This document shows, one piece after another, positions 15,781-23,479 of a stretch of DNA of 64,000 nucleotides. Position numbers and translations under genes: made by a program. Positions within the stretch are counted from its first letter, which is position 1; each line of letters opens with the position of its first letter. The notes under the pieces are model-generated. The model was not told the DNA's origin, made no database searches, and saw nothing but the letters and a program-made list of their open reading frames with translations. Source of the stretch: Arthrobacter sp. SLBN-122 (GTDB taxonomy: Bacteria > Actinomycetota > Actinomycetes > Actinomycetales > Micrococcaceae); NCBI RefSeq assembly GCF_006715165.1, contig NZ_VFMS01000001.1:2418001-2482000 (forward strand). Direction: 5' to 3'.

Positions 15781-17309
15781 GTGAGTCCCCCGAGTCAATC
15801 GACCTTTCCACCCAGCGGGCGCTGTCAGACTGGCTCCCCGGCCGGCTCGCCGCGGAACAGCCCTCCATCCTGGTCATCGGCGACGTGATGCTCGATGGCT
15901 GGTGGAGCGGCAGCATCGAGCGGCTCTGCCGGGAAGCCCCGGCCCCCGTGGTGGACATCCAGTCCCGCGAATCCGTTCCCGGCGGCGCAGCCAACACCGC
16001 CATGAACCTCGCCGCCCTGGGAGCGAAGGTGTCGGTGGCAGGAATCGTCGGCTCCGACGACGCCGGCGAGGACCTCCGCGGACAGCTTGCCGCCGCCGGC
16101 ATCGATGTCCAGCACCTGCACACCCACCCGGACATGGTGACCACCACCAAGATCCGGATCAGCAGCGGCGGGCAGGTGATGCTGCGCCTCGATGACGCGG
16201 CCAGGACCGTCCCGGCCGGCGCGCTGGCCGCGCTGGCCGCATCGGTGCGTGCCGCCGTCGAACGCCAGGACGCAGTGCTGGTGTGCGACTACGGAACCGG
16301 CGTGGTGGCGGACCCTGTCCGCACGGCACTTGCCGGCGTCCTCGGACCTGACGCTGCCGGCGGGAACCGTCCTTTGGTGGTGGTTGACGCCCACGATCCG
16401 CGGCCCTGGGCAGCAGTGCGGCCCGATCTGGTGACCCCGAATGCGCAGGAAACTGCCCGGCTCCTGGACCGGAAACTGCCGGAAGGGCAGGAACGGGTGG
16501 AGGCCGTGGCCGCGGAGTCTGCGGCACTGTTGCAGGAAACCGGTGCGCGGGCCGTGGTGGTCACCCTGGACCGGGACGGAACCGTGCTGTTGATGCCCGA
16601 CGGCGTGCGGCACCGGACGTGGGCGCGGCCGGCCGCTGAGAAGCAGGCGTCCGGGGCAGGGGACACCTTCGTGGCTGCCCTCACCCTGGCCCGTGCCGCC
16701 GGGCTGCCGCTGACCGCCAGCCTGGACCTGGCCCAGTCGGCCGCGGACGTGGTGGTCCACCAGCCAGGCACCTCCGTGTGCAGCACCGCCCAGCTCAGCC
16801 GGTACCTGGAGGCCTTCGCTGATACCGCGTTGACCGGGGACGAGCTGGAGCGGCAGATCGAGGTGCACCGCGCGCAGGGGCAGCGGATCGTGCTGACCAA
16901 CGGCTGCTTCGACGTGCTGCACAGCGGCCACACCAGGTACCTCAACCAGGCCAAGCAGCTGGGCGACATCCTGGTGGTGGCGCTGAACAGCGATGATTCG
17001 GTGCGCAGGCTCAAGGGCCCGGGCAGGCCCATTAACAACATGGCGGACCGGGCAGCAGTGGTGGCCGCGCTGAGTTGCGTGGATTACGTGACGGTGTTCG
17101 ACACCCCCACGGCCACCCCGCTCATCAGGCGTCTCCGGCCCGAGGTCTACGCCAAGGGCGGGGACTACACGCCCGAGATGCTGGCGGAGACCCCGGCGGT
17201 GGAGGAGTACGGCGGCCGGGTAGCCATCCTCGACTACGTCGCTGAACGGTCCACCACCGCGGTGGTGAAACGGATCCGCGACGGCGAAGGAGCAGTGCCC
17301 ACCAACTAA
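15777..17309 (+). CDS. hldE: Bifunctional heptose-7-P kinase / heptose-1-P adenylyltransferase (copy 2)
   Basis: A 510-residue second HldE-type protein. The PfkB domain (residues ~25-345) has GDVMLDGWWSG, GGAANTAMNL, VCDYGTG and SGAGDTFVAAL. The nucleotidyltransferase domain (~365-505) has TNGCFDVLHSGH (HxGH at 382-385), LNSDDSVRRLKGPGRPIN, KGGDY and RSTT. All key motifs of both halves are intact, and its kinase loop GGAAN is closer to the family norm than copy 1. ATGA overlap with the aldehyde dehydrogenase shows it belongs to the same operon. Two complete HldE proteins in one operon is unusual; they may differ in substrate. Confidence 0.9.
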   Translation: MSESPESIDLSTQRALSDWLPGRLAAEQPSILVIGDVMLDGWWSGSIERLCREAPAPVVDIQSRESVPGGAANTAMNLAALGAKVSVAGIVGSDDAGEDLRGQLAAAGIDVQHLHTHPDMVTTTKIRISSGGQVMLRLDDAARTVPAGALAALAASVRAAVERQDAVLVCDYGTGVVADPVRTALAGVLGPDAAGGNRPLVVVDAHDPRPWAAVRPDLVTPNAQETARLLDRKLPEGQERVEAVAAESAALLQETGARAVVVTLDRDGTVLLMPDGVRHRTWARPAAEKQASGAGDTFVAALTLARAAGLPLTASLDLAQSAADVVVHQPGTSVCSTAQLSRYLEAFADTALTGDELERQIEVHRAQGQRIVLTNGCFDVLHSGHTRYLNQAKQLGDILVVALNSDDSVRRLKGPGRPINNMADRAAVVAALSCVDYVTVFDTPTATPLIRRLRPEVYAKGGDYTPEMLAETPAVEEYGGRVAILDYVAERSTTAVVKRIRDGEGAVPTN

Positions 17310-17341
17310 GGTTGAAGCATGACTGAAGCGCGGCACGGGTA

Positions 17342-18259
17342 ATGGCAAAACGCGGAAGGTCAGGCGGCCGGAACAGCATCCGTTCGGTGGCAGGTGTGGT
17401 GGACGTGCCCGCCGGCTCCCGCCAAAGTGGACCGGTGGAGGGCGTCTACTACATAGACACCGGTGACTGCGAGCTGGTGGCGGACCAGGACAACTCCACC
17501 GGCTGGCTCCTGAAGATCAACGGGGTCATGAGCTCGCACATCGACCTCGCCGATCCGTTGTTCCTGGACTTCGAGTACATGCGGTGGATGGCGGCGCTCG
17601 TCGAGTCCCGCTGGCCGCCGTCGGACGCGTCGTCGGCAAAGCTGCGCGGGCTGCACCTGGGTGGCGGCGCCTGCTCCATGGCACGCTACTTCGCCGCAGC
17701 ATACCCGGACGCACGCCAGGTGGTGGTGGAACTGGACGGGAAGCTCGCCGAGTACGTCCGCAACTGGTTCGACCTTCCCAAGGCGCCCCTGCTCCGGATC
17801 CGGGTGGGCGAGGCCCGGGCCGTGACGGAGACCCTGACGGCGCACACCCGCGATTTCATCGTCCGGGACGTTTTTGCCGGCGCCCACACCCCGCGACCGC
17901 TGACCACCGCCGAATTCAACCGGCACGTCAAACGGGTCCTTGCCCCGGGCGGCCTGTACGTGGCCAATTCCGGTGACGCCCCAGACCTCCGGAACGCCCG
18001 GGAGGACGCTGCCACCATCGCGGCCGAGTTCAGGCACACGGTGATCATCGCCGACCCGGCCATGCTGAAGGGCCGGCGGTACGGAAATATGGTGATGGCG
18101 GGCAGCGACGAGCCGATCGGTGACGACCCCCAGCTCAGGCGCCGGCTGCTAGGCGGTGCGGTGCCGGCGCACCTCTGGGACGATGCCCAGGTCCGGGCCT
18201 TCGCCGCCGGGGCACCAGTCCGCCACGACCCGCCGTCACCCCCGTCGACTGCTGAGTAA
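17342..18259 (+). CDS. Spermidine synthase-like methyltransferase-fold protein
   Basis: A 305-residue Rossmann-fold protein of the spermidine synthase/SAM-methyltransferase type. LGGGACSMARYFAAAYPDAR (residues ~103-122) is the nucleotide-binding loop, VVELD the acidic end of strand 2, and FIVRDVFAGAHTPRPLTT the Asp-containing active-site region of SpeE-like proteins. No membrane part is present. The ATG at 17342 overlaps the stop of a 7-codon mini-ORF (17319-17342) that has its own upstream purine-rich site, so translation may be coupled to it. It is the last gene of the operon, 32 bases after hldE copy 2. True substrate unknown. Confidence 0.82.
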   Translation: MAKRGRSGGRNSIRSVAGVVDVPAGSRQSGPVEGVYYIDTGDCELVADQDNSTGWLLKINGVMSSHIDLADPLFLDFEYMRWMAALVESRWPPSDASSAKLRGLHLGGGACSMARYFAAAYPDARQVVVELDGKLAEYVRNWFDLPKAPLLRIRVGEARAVTETLTAHTRDFIVRDVFAGAHTPRPLTTAEFNRHVKRVLAPGGLYVANSGDAPDLRNAREDAATIAAEFRHTVIIADPAMLKGRRYGNMVMAGSDEPIGDDPQLRRRLLGGAVPAHLWDDAQVRAFAAGAPVRHDPPSPPSTAE

Positions 18260-18278
18260 TTGACCCTTCTATGGTTCG

Positions 18279-19349
18279 TCAAGCCTGGGAGGCGCTGGGT
18301 GTGGCGGCGTTGAGGGTGCGGTAGATACGTCGGGCGAGGTAGCGTTTCACGCAGCGGCGGATTTCCCTTTTGGTGCGTCCTTCGGTTTGTCGTTTGGTGA
18401 CGTAGTTGCTGGTCTCGGTGTCGAACGTCATTCTGCTGAGGGCGACCATGTGCAGTGCCCTGTTCAGGGTTCGGTCACCGCCGCGGTTGAGTCTGTGCCG
18501 GACGGTGTTCCCGGAGGAGGCTGGGATCGGGCTGGCCCCGGCTAGCGAGGCGAAGGCGGCTTCGGACCGGACCCGGCCGTGGTGTGACCAGGCGGTGAGG
18601 CAGATGGCGGCGGTGACGGGGCCGAAGCCGGTTTCCTGGAGCAAGGGTGCGGCTTCGCTCACTTCCACCAGTTCGGTGATCCGGTCGTTGTTGGTTTTGA
18701 TCTCCGCGTCGAGCTCGCCGATCCGCTTGGCGAGCCGGACTGCTTCTGAGCGGGCGATCGACAGTGCCAGTGGTTCTTCACGGGCGCGCCAGCGGCAGAC
18801 TTCACGGATCTGGGTTCCCGTGAGGGGTTTGCGGGCGTCAAGGCCAAGGTCGTTGACCCGGGCCAGCGCTGTTAGGGCGTTCACGGCCCGGGTGCGCTCG
18901 GTCGTCATCGACTCCCGCGCGGTGACCAGGACCCGCAAGGCGGCCCGGATACCTTCGTTCAGTCGTGGCCTGCGCAACTGATCCGTTTCCAACGGCAGGA
19001 CGGCCGCGGCGATCCGGTGGGCATCCAACAGGTCGGATTTGCCAACCCCGTGATGGGACCGGGCATCCATCCTCGGTGCTTCGGCGACGTCGTAGCCGGC
19101 GGCGCCTGCAGCTCCGGCGAGGAGGGCACCATAGGACGCGGCTCCCTCGATCACCCACAAGGTGGCCAGGTCAGCTCCGATGTGACGTGCCACCCAGGCC
19201 AGGGCGCGGTTGATCCCAGCGCTGGTGGTCGGGAAGTCCCGGGTTTGAAGCAGTTCCCCGGTTGTGGTGGTGATGATCGCGTAGACATGGTTTTTGGCGT
19301 GGGTATCGACGCCGACGACAAACGGGTGCGAATGCGTAACGATAGACAT
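18279..19349 (-). CDS. IS110-family transposase (DEDD recombinase)
   Basis: A 356-residue transposase. The RuvC-like N-terminal domain has VVGVDTHAKNHVY (first Asp), WVIEGA (Glu) and GKSDLLDAHRIA (two Asp). After a coiled linker, the C-terminal Transposase_20 domain has ETGFGPVTAAICL and ASPIPASSGNTVRHRLNRG, the latter with the conserved Ser-Gly of the serine nucleophile. All catalytic positions are present and the frame is open over the full normal length, so the element may be active. In this family the recombinase works with a non-coding RNA from the left end. Confidence 0.93.
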   Translation of the reverse strand: MSIVTHSHPFVVGVDTHAKNHVYAIITTTTGELLQTRDFPTTSAGINRALAWVARHIGADLATLWVIEGAASYGALLAGAAGAAGYDVAEAPRMDARSHHGVGKSDLLDAHRIAAAVLPLETDQLRRPRLNEGIRAALRVLVTARESMTTERTRAVNALTALARVNDLGLDARKPLTGTQIREVCRWRAREEPLALSIARSEAVRLAKRIGELDAEIKTNNDRITELVEVSEAAPLLQETGFGPVTAAICLTAWSHHGRVRSEAAFASLAGASPIPASSGNTVRHRLNRGGDRTLNRALHMVALSRMTFDTETSNYVTKRQTEGRTKREIRRCVKRYLARRIYRTLNAATPSASQA

Positions 19350-19650
19350 AGCGGTTCTGGCATCTTCCTCTAGACCGGATAGGGTCAGGCCGCGTTCGGC
19401 CGGTACCAGTCCGGGTAGAGGTCACTTCGGAACAGCACTGTGACGAGCCACGCCCCCTTAGAGGGGCCGGGCAACCTTCTGATCAAGTCACCGAGGTGGG
19501 CCGGGCAGGTGCCGGCCGTCCACCCCAGCGGACGGACAAGTCAATTGAAAGGCACCCACAAGGGGGCCAATCGTTTTGTGAGTCACGACCACAGGGCGGA
19601 ACGGCCAACACCTACTCTGCCAGCCAGTCCCGGACCAGCCACCCCAATCC
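19350..19650 (-). ncRNA. Candidate IS110 bridge RNA region
   Basis: Non-coding left end just upstream of the transposase start. It holds four short hairpins: 19388-19401 (5-bp stem, 4-nt loop), 19421-19444 (5-bp stem, 14-nt loop), 19452-19467 (5-bp stem) and 19516-19535 (6-bp stem, 8-nt loop). In characterised IS110 elements this region encodes a bridge RNA with target- and donor-binding loops. Limits and loops cannot be set from one copy. Confidence 0.4.
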
Positions 19651-19681
19651 TCACAGTCGTATTGGGCGGGCGGATTCATAC

Positions 19682-20932
19682 GGTCATTGCAACGAATCCG
19701 TGAAGGGGTGTTGCGATGCCGGCGGGGCACGTATTTGGGGATGAGGTCAGGGACGGGTTTTTTGCCTTGCTGCGGCAGGGTATGTCGATCAGTGAGGCGT
19801 GCCGCGTGTCGGGCCTGTGGTCGTCAACGGTGCTGCATTGGGTCCGGAAGATGGGCCCTGTGGAGATGTCCAGAGGTAATCGTGGAGGACCAGCAGGCGC
19901 ACCGTTTCCAGACGGCGTCCCTGGTTCAGGCAGATTGAGTCTGTCCGAGCGGGCGGTGATCATGGTGCGCCTGCGAGATGGCTGGTCCTACTCGGCGATT
20001 GGCAGGGAACTAGGCCGGGACCGGTCGGTGATCTGGCGCGAGGCCAAGCGGAACTGCTGCGAGGACGGCACTTACCAGTCAGACGTGGCGCAGCTAAAGG
20101 CCGGGCAGATCGCCCGCCGGCCCAGGGAACACAAACTCGCCCACAAACCGCTGGCCCGGTTCGTGGAGTCCGCCATGGACGAGGGCTGGTCCCCGCAGCT
20201 GTGCTCGCTGGTCCTGGCCAGTGCTTTCCCGGACGATAAGAGGATGCAGATCAGCCACGAGACGATCTATCAGGCCATTTACGTCCAGGGCCGCGGCCAT
20301 GTCCGCCAAGACCTGTACCGGCAGTTGAGCACCGGTCGGGCCAAACGGGTCGCCGACGGACGCGGCCGGGGCCGGAACAACAGCCCATTCAAGGACGCGC
20401 TGAAAATCTCCGAACGCCCGGCTGAAGCCGCCGACCGGGCCGTACCCGGTCACTGGGAATGCGATCTGATCCTCGGCTCGGTCGCCAGCAACTCAGCGAT
20501 CGGAACCTGCGTTGAACGCTCCACCCGCTACACCATGCTGCTTCACCTGCCCGATGGCCACAGTGCAGACGAGGTCGCGAAGGCCATGATCAACGCGTTC
20601 GGCGAACTGCCCGCGGACCTGCGCAAAACCCTGACCTACGACCGCGGCGTCGAGATGGCCCGCTACGCCCAAATCCAGATCGCGATCGATACGGACATCT
20701 ACTTCTGCGACCCGCACTCACCTTGGCAACGAGGAACCAACGAGAACACCAACCGGCTCCTGCGGCACTGGTTCGCTAAAAGCACCGACCTGTCCGTCCA
20801 CACAGCCAAGGACCTCAAAAGGGTTCAGGACAGCCTGAACAACCGGCCACGCCCCACCCTCGGCCTCGCAACACCCAAGCAGAAATTCAACGAACTCCTC
20901 CTCGCCGCCGCAGCCTAACCGTTGCAACGACC
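19682..20932 (+). mobile_element. IS30-family insertion sequence
   Basis: The transposase gene 19716-20918 is flanked by imperfect inverted repeats. The left 19682-19694 (GGTCATTGCAACG) and the complement of the right 20920-20932 (GGTCGTTGCAACG) differ at one position. The right repeat begins just after the stop, typical of compact IS30 elements. No target duplication could be fixed with confidence. It lies directly beside the left end of the IS110 element. Confidence 0.8.
19716..20918 (+). CDS. IS30-family transposase
   Basis: A 400-residue DDE transposase. Two N-terminal helix-turn-helix regions are seen: residues ~20-45, and ~85-110 with SYSAIGRELGRDRSVIWRE. The catalytic core has GHWECDLILG (first Asp, ~248), TLTYDRGVEM (second Asp) and SPWQRGTNENTNRLLR (Glu). 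The frame is intact and all three acidic residues are present. A downstream ATG could be used, but the ATG at 19716 puts the first HTH in its normal place. Confidence 0.93.
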   Translation: MPAGHVFGDEVRDGFFALLRQGMSISEACRVSGLWSSTVLHWVRKMGPVEMSRGNRGGPAGAPFPDGVPGSGRLSLSERAVIMVRLRDGWSYSAIGRELGRDRSVIWREAKRNCCEDGTYQSDVAQLKAGQIARRPREHKLAHKPLARFVESAMDEGWSPQLCSLVLASAFPDDKRMQISHETIYQAIYVQGRGHVRQDLYRQLSTGRAKRVADGRGRGRNNSPFKDALKISERPAEAADRAVPGHWECDLILGSVASNSAIGTCVERSTRYTMLLHLPDGHSADEVAKAMINAFGELPADLRKTLTYDRGVEMARYAQIQIAIDTDIYFCDPHSPWQRGTNENTNRLLRHWFAKSTDLSVHTAKDLKRVQDSLNNRPRPTLGLATPKQKFNELLLAAAA

Positions 20933-20965
20933 ACTTGACTTTCCAGCGCTGAAAACGCCGTTTAC

Positions 20966-21880
20966 TCAGCAATCGATGAAGCTTTGCCTTTTTCCCAGGA
21001 GCGCTTCACGGTGCTCCGCCATGCGTTCCCGGAGGGCCTGCACGACGGCGGCCACGGCAGGGCGGCGCAGCGAATCCGGGCGCAGGACCAGCCAGTAGGG
21101 GAGGAGCTCGCCGATCTTGTCGGGCAGCAGCCGGACCAGGTCATCGTGCAGGTCCGCCATGAAGCAGGGCAGGAACCCAACGCCCGCCCCGGCCCTGGTG
21201 GCCTCCACGTGGACGAACACGTTGGTGGAGGTGAGGCCGTCCCGCATGGCCGGAACCAGCCGCCGCGGCGCATCAAGGTCGTCCACCTGCAGCATTGAAT
21301 CCACGAAATAGACCAGCGGGTGCGTATTGAGTTCGGCCACGGTGGTCGGCGTCCCGTGCTCCGCAAGGTAGGCGCGGGAGGCATACATCCCCAGGCGGTA
21401 TTCGCCCAGCCGGATGGCCTCCGCACGGTGCACCTGCGGCTCGCCCACCACCACCTCGATGTCCAGCCCGGACCGCTGCTGCAGGGCGCGGCGGGTCATG
21501 GTCACTACCTCCACGCTCAGGCCCGGATGGTCCCGGCGCAGGCGCGCCACGGCCGGGGCGGCAATATAGGCGCTGAAGCCGTCCGTCGCCGTCATTCGCA
21601 CGACGCCGGTAATCGGGTCGGGTGCCTGGCCCGCCGGTCCCAGCGTGCCCAGCACCTCCTCCACCTGCTCCGCCGCCCGCACGGCCCGTTCGCCCAGCTC
21701 CGTCAGTTCCCAGCCGCCGGCGGCCCGGGACAGTACCCGGCCGCCGAGCGCTTTCTCCAGGGCGGCGATCCTGCGGGAAACCGTGGTGTGGTTCAAGCCC
21801 AGCGCCTGCGCCGCCGTCGTGAACTTTGCGGAGCGTGAAACCGCAAGGAGGACCAGGAGGTCATCAGGATTGGCATTCAT
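20966..21880 (-). CDS. LysR-family transcriptional regulator
   Basis: A 304-residue LysR protein: N-terminal winged HTH (LLVLLAVSRSAKFTTAAQAL then LNHTTVSRRIAALEKALG, residues ~8-50) and a C-terminal effector domain (~90-290). It is divergent from the MHS transporter and 3-hydroxybutyrate dehydrogenase genes, which it presumably controls. The ATG at 21880 is preferred because it places the HTH at the N-terminus as in the family. It has no good ribosome binding site, so in-frame starts at 21919 or 21943 are possible. Confidence 0.88.
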   Translation of the reverse strand: MNANPDDLLVLLAVSRSAKFTTAAQALGLNHTTVSRRIAALEKALGGRVLSRAAGGWELTELGERAVRAAEQVEEVLGTLGPAGQAPDPITGVVRMTATDGFSAYIAAPAVARLRRDHPGLSVEVVTMTRRALQQRSGLDIEVVVGEPQVHRAEAIRLGEYRLGMYASRAYLAEHGTPTTVAELNTHPLVYFVDSMLQVDDLDAPRRLVPAMRDGLTSTNVFVHVEATRAGAGVGFLPCFMADLHDDLVRLLPDKIGELLPYWLVLRPDSLRRPAVAAVVQALRERMAEHREALLGKRQSFIDC

Positions 21881-21883
21881 ATC

Positions 21884-21895
21884 TGCAATTGTGCA
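21884..21895. promoter_or_regulatory. Candidate LysR operator 1
   Basis: TGCA-ATTG-TGCA, a near-dyad next to the LysR start. It shares ATTGTGCA with the site at 21932, 44 bases away (about four helical turns). Confidence 0.35.
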
Positions 21896-21931
21896 CAGGT
21901 TTGGTGCCGCATTGGGCATTGAAGTGCCCCG

Positions 21932-21944
21932 ATTGTGCAGCAAT
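21932..21944. promoter_or_regulatory. Candidate LysR operator 2
   Basis: ATTG-N5-CAAT dyad between the divergent LysR and transporter genes, with the ATTGTGCA word repeated from the first site. This fits the paired-site arrangement of LysR regulators but is unproven. Confidence 0.35.
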
Positions 21945-22007
21945 ACTCATCTGAGTCACTTGTGCTGGAGATCACAGCGCGTGTCAATGTGGACACTAGG
22001 AGAAACC

Positions 22008-23387
22008 ATGAGCGTAGAGCAGCGTCCGGCCAACGAGGCCGGGCATGCACCCAAAGGATCAGGACTGAAGAAAATCGTTGCCGCCTCCATGGTGGGGACG
22101 GTGGTGGAGTGGTACGAGTTCTTCCTTTACGCCACCGCCGCCACCCTGGTCTTCGGCAAGTACTTCTTCCCCGCCACCGGCAATGAGCTGGACGGGATCA
22201 TCCAGGCCTTCCTCACCTACGCCGTGGGCTTCATCGCGCGGCCGCTCGGTGGCATTGTCTTTGGCCAGATCGGCGACAAGCTTGGCCGCAAGCCCACCCT
22301 GCAGCTCACCATCGTGATCATCGGCGTGTCCACGTTCCTGATGGGCTGCCTCCCCGGCTTCGCGGACATCGGCTACCTGGCTCCCGCGCTGCTGGTGTTC
22401 CTGCGGTTCATCCAGGGCTTCGCGCTGGGCGGCGAATGGGGCGGTGCGGTCCTCCTCGTGGCCGAGCACAGCCCGAACAAGACCCGCGCGTTCTGGTCCA
22501 GCTGGCCCCAGGCCGCCGTTCCGGTGGGCAACCTGCTGGCCACCCTGGTGCTGTACATCATGTCCACCACCCTCACCAGCGAAGCCTTCCTTGGCTGGGG
22601 CTGGCGCGTGGCCTTCTGGCTCTCCGCCGTGATCGTCTTCGTGGGCTACTACATCCGCACCAACGTCAGCGAAGCACCCATCTTCCTCGAAGCCAAGGAA
22701 CTGGTGGACAAGGAACAGGCCGTCAGCTACGGCGTGTTCGAGGTGCTCCGCAAGTACCCCAAGGGCATCTTCCAGGCCATGGGCCTGCGGTTCGCGGAGA
22801 ACATCATGTACTACCTGGTGGTCAGCTTCGCCATTGTCTACCTCAAGAGCGTGCACAAATACGACACCTCATCGCTGCTGCTTGCACTGCTGATCGCGCA
22901 CGTCATCCATTTCGCCGTCATCCCCCAGTACGGCCGCCTGGCGGACCGGATCGGCCGCAAGCCCGTCTACCTGGCCGGCGCCATCCTGGGTGCCACCTGG
23001 CCGTTCTTCGCCTTCCCCATGTTCGACACTCGGAACGCAGTGGTCATCGTCCTTGCCGTCACCATCGGCCTGTGCCTGCACGGCCTGATGTATGCAGGGC
23101 AGCCGGCCATCATGGCCGAGATGTTCCCCACCCGCATGCGGTACTCCGGCGCCTCCCTCGGTTCCCAGGTCACCTCCATCTTCGCCGGCTCGCTGGCGCC
23201 GCTGCTGGCCACCCAGTGGCTCAAGGACACCGGCTCCTGGGTGCCAACCGCCATCTACCTGGTGGTGGCCTGCGCCATCACCTGCGTGGCCGTCCTGAGC
23301 CTGAAGGAAACCAAGGGCATCGCCCTGGAGGACGTGGACAAGGAAGACGCCGCCCGCGAGGGACTGCTCAGCGCCACGCACCGCTGA
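22008..23387 (+). CDS. MFS transporter, metabolite:H+ symporter (MHS) family
   Basis: A 459-residue, 12-helix major facilitator of the MHS (proline/betaine, shikimate, alpha-ketoglutarate) subfamily. Visible are VGTVVEWYEFFLYATAATLV in helix 1, the motif-A loop GQIGDKLGRKPTL between helices 2 and 3, and its repeat RLADRIGRKPVYLAGA in the second half. The start at 22008 is set by AGGAG 7 bases upstream. Next to a 3-hydroxybutyrate dehydrogenase and a LysR regulator, it probably imports a small carboxylate such as a hydroxy or keto acid; that is inference from context. Confidence 0.9.
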   Translation: MSVEQRPANEAGHAPKGSGLKKIVAASMVGTVVEWYEFFLYATAATLVFGKYFFPATGNELDGIIQAFLTYAVGFIARPLGGIVFGQIGDKLGRKPTLQLTIVIIGVSTFLMGCLPGFADIGYLAPALLVFLRFIQGFALGGEWGGAVLLVAEHSPNKTRAFWSSWPQAAVPVGNLLATLVLYIMSTTLTSEAFLGWGWRVAFWLSAVIVFVGYYIRTNVSEAPIFLEAKELVDKEQAVSYGVFEVLRKYPKGIFQAMGLRFAENIMYYLVVSFAIVYLKSVHKYDTSSLLLALLIAHVIHFAVIPQYGRLADRIGRKPVYLAGAILGATWPFFAFPMFDTRNAVVIVLAVTIGLCLHGLMYAGQPAIMAEMFPTRMRYSGASLGSQVTSIFAGSLAPLLATQWLKDTGSWVPTAIYLVVACAITCVAVLSLKETKGIALEDVDKEDAAREGLLSATHR

Positions 23388-23401
23388 GCCGCTGCTGGAC
23401 T

Positions 23402-23425
23402 GGCACGGCCGGGCATGGCCGTGCC
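23402..23425 (+). terminator. Hairpin between transporter and dehydrogenase
   Basis: Perfect 9-bp GC-rich arms (23402-23410 and 23417-23425) with a 6-nt loop, 15 bases after the transporter stop. There is no T run. It may be a partial terminator or a stabiliser of the upstream transcript. Confidence 0.4.
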
Positions 23426-23479
23426 GCCTCCTAAATTATTGAGCTGATGGACCGTTCGGGCGCACAAAGGAGAACTGCC

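Larger units (their letters stand above)
18262..19660 (-). mobile_element. IS110-family insertion sequence
   Basis: The element comprises an intact DEDD transposase gene (18279-19349) and, on its 5' side, ~300 bases of non-coding sequence with several hairpins, the expected layout of IS110 elements (long left end, short right end). Terminal inverted repeats are not expected in this group and none were seen, so both outer limits are estimates. The right end must lie between the operon's last stop (18259) and 18279. The left end lies before the IS30 repeat at 19682. Confidence 0.75.

Noticed and set aside
19682..20932. Target-site duplication of the IS30 element
   Set aside because: The bases flanking the repeats do not match clearly, and the exact end of each repeat is uncertain by one base.
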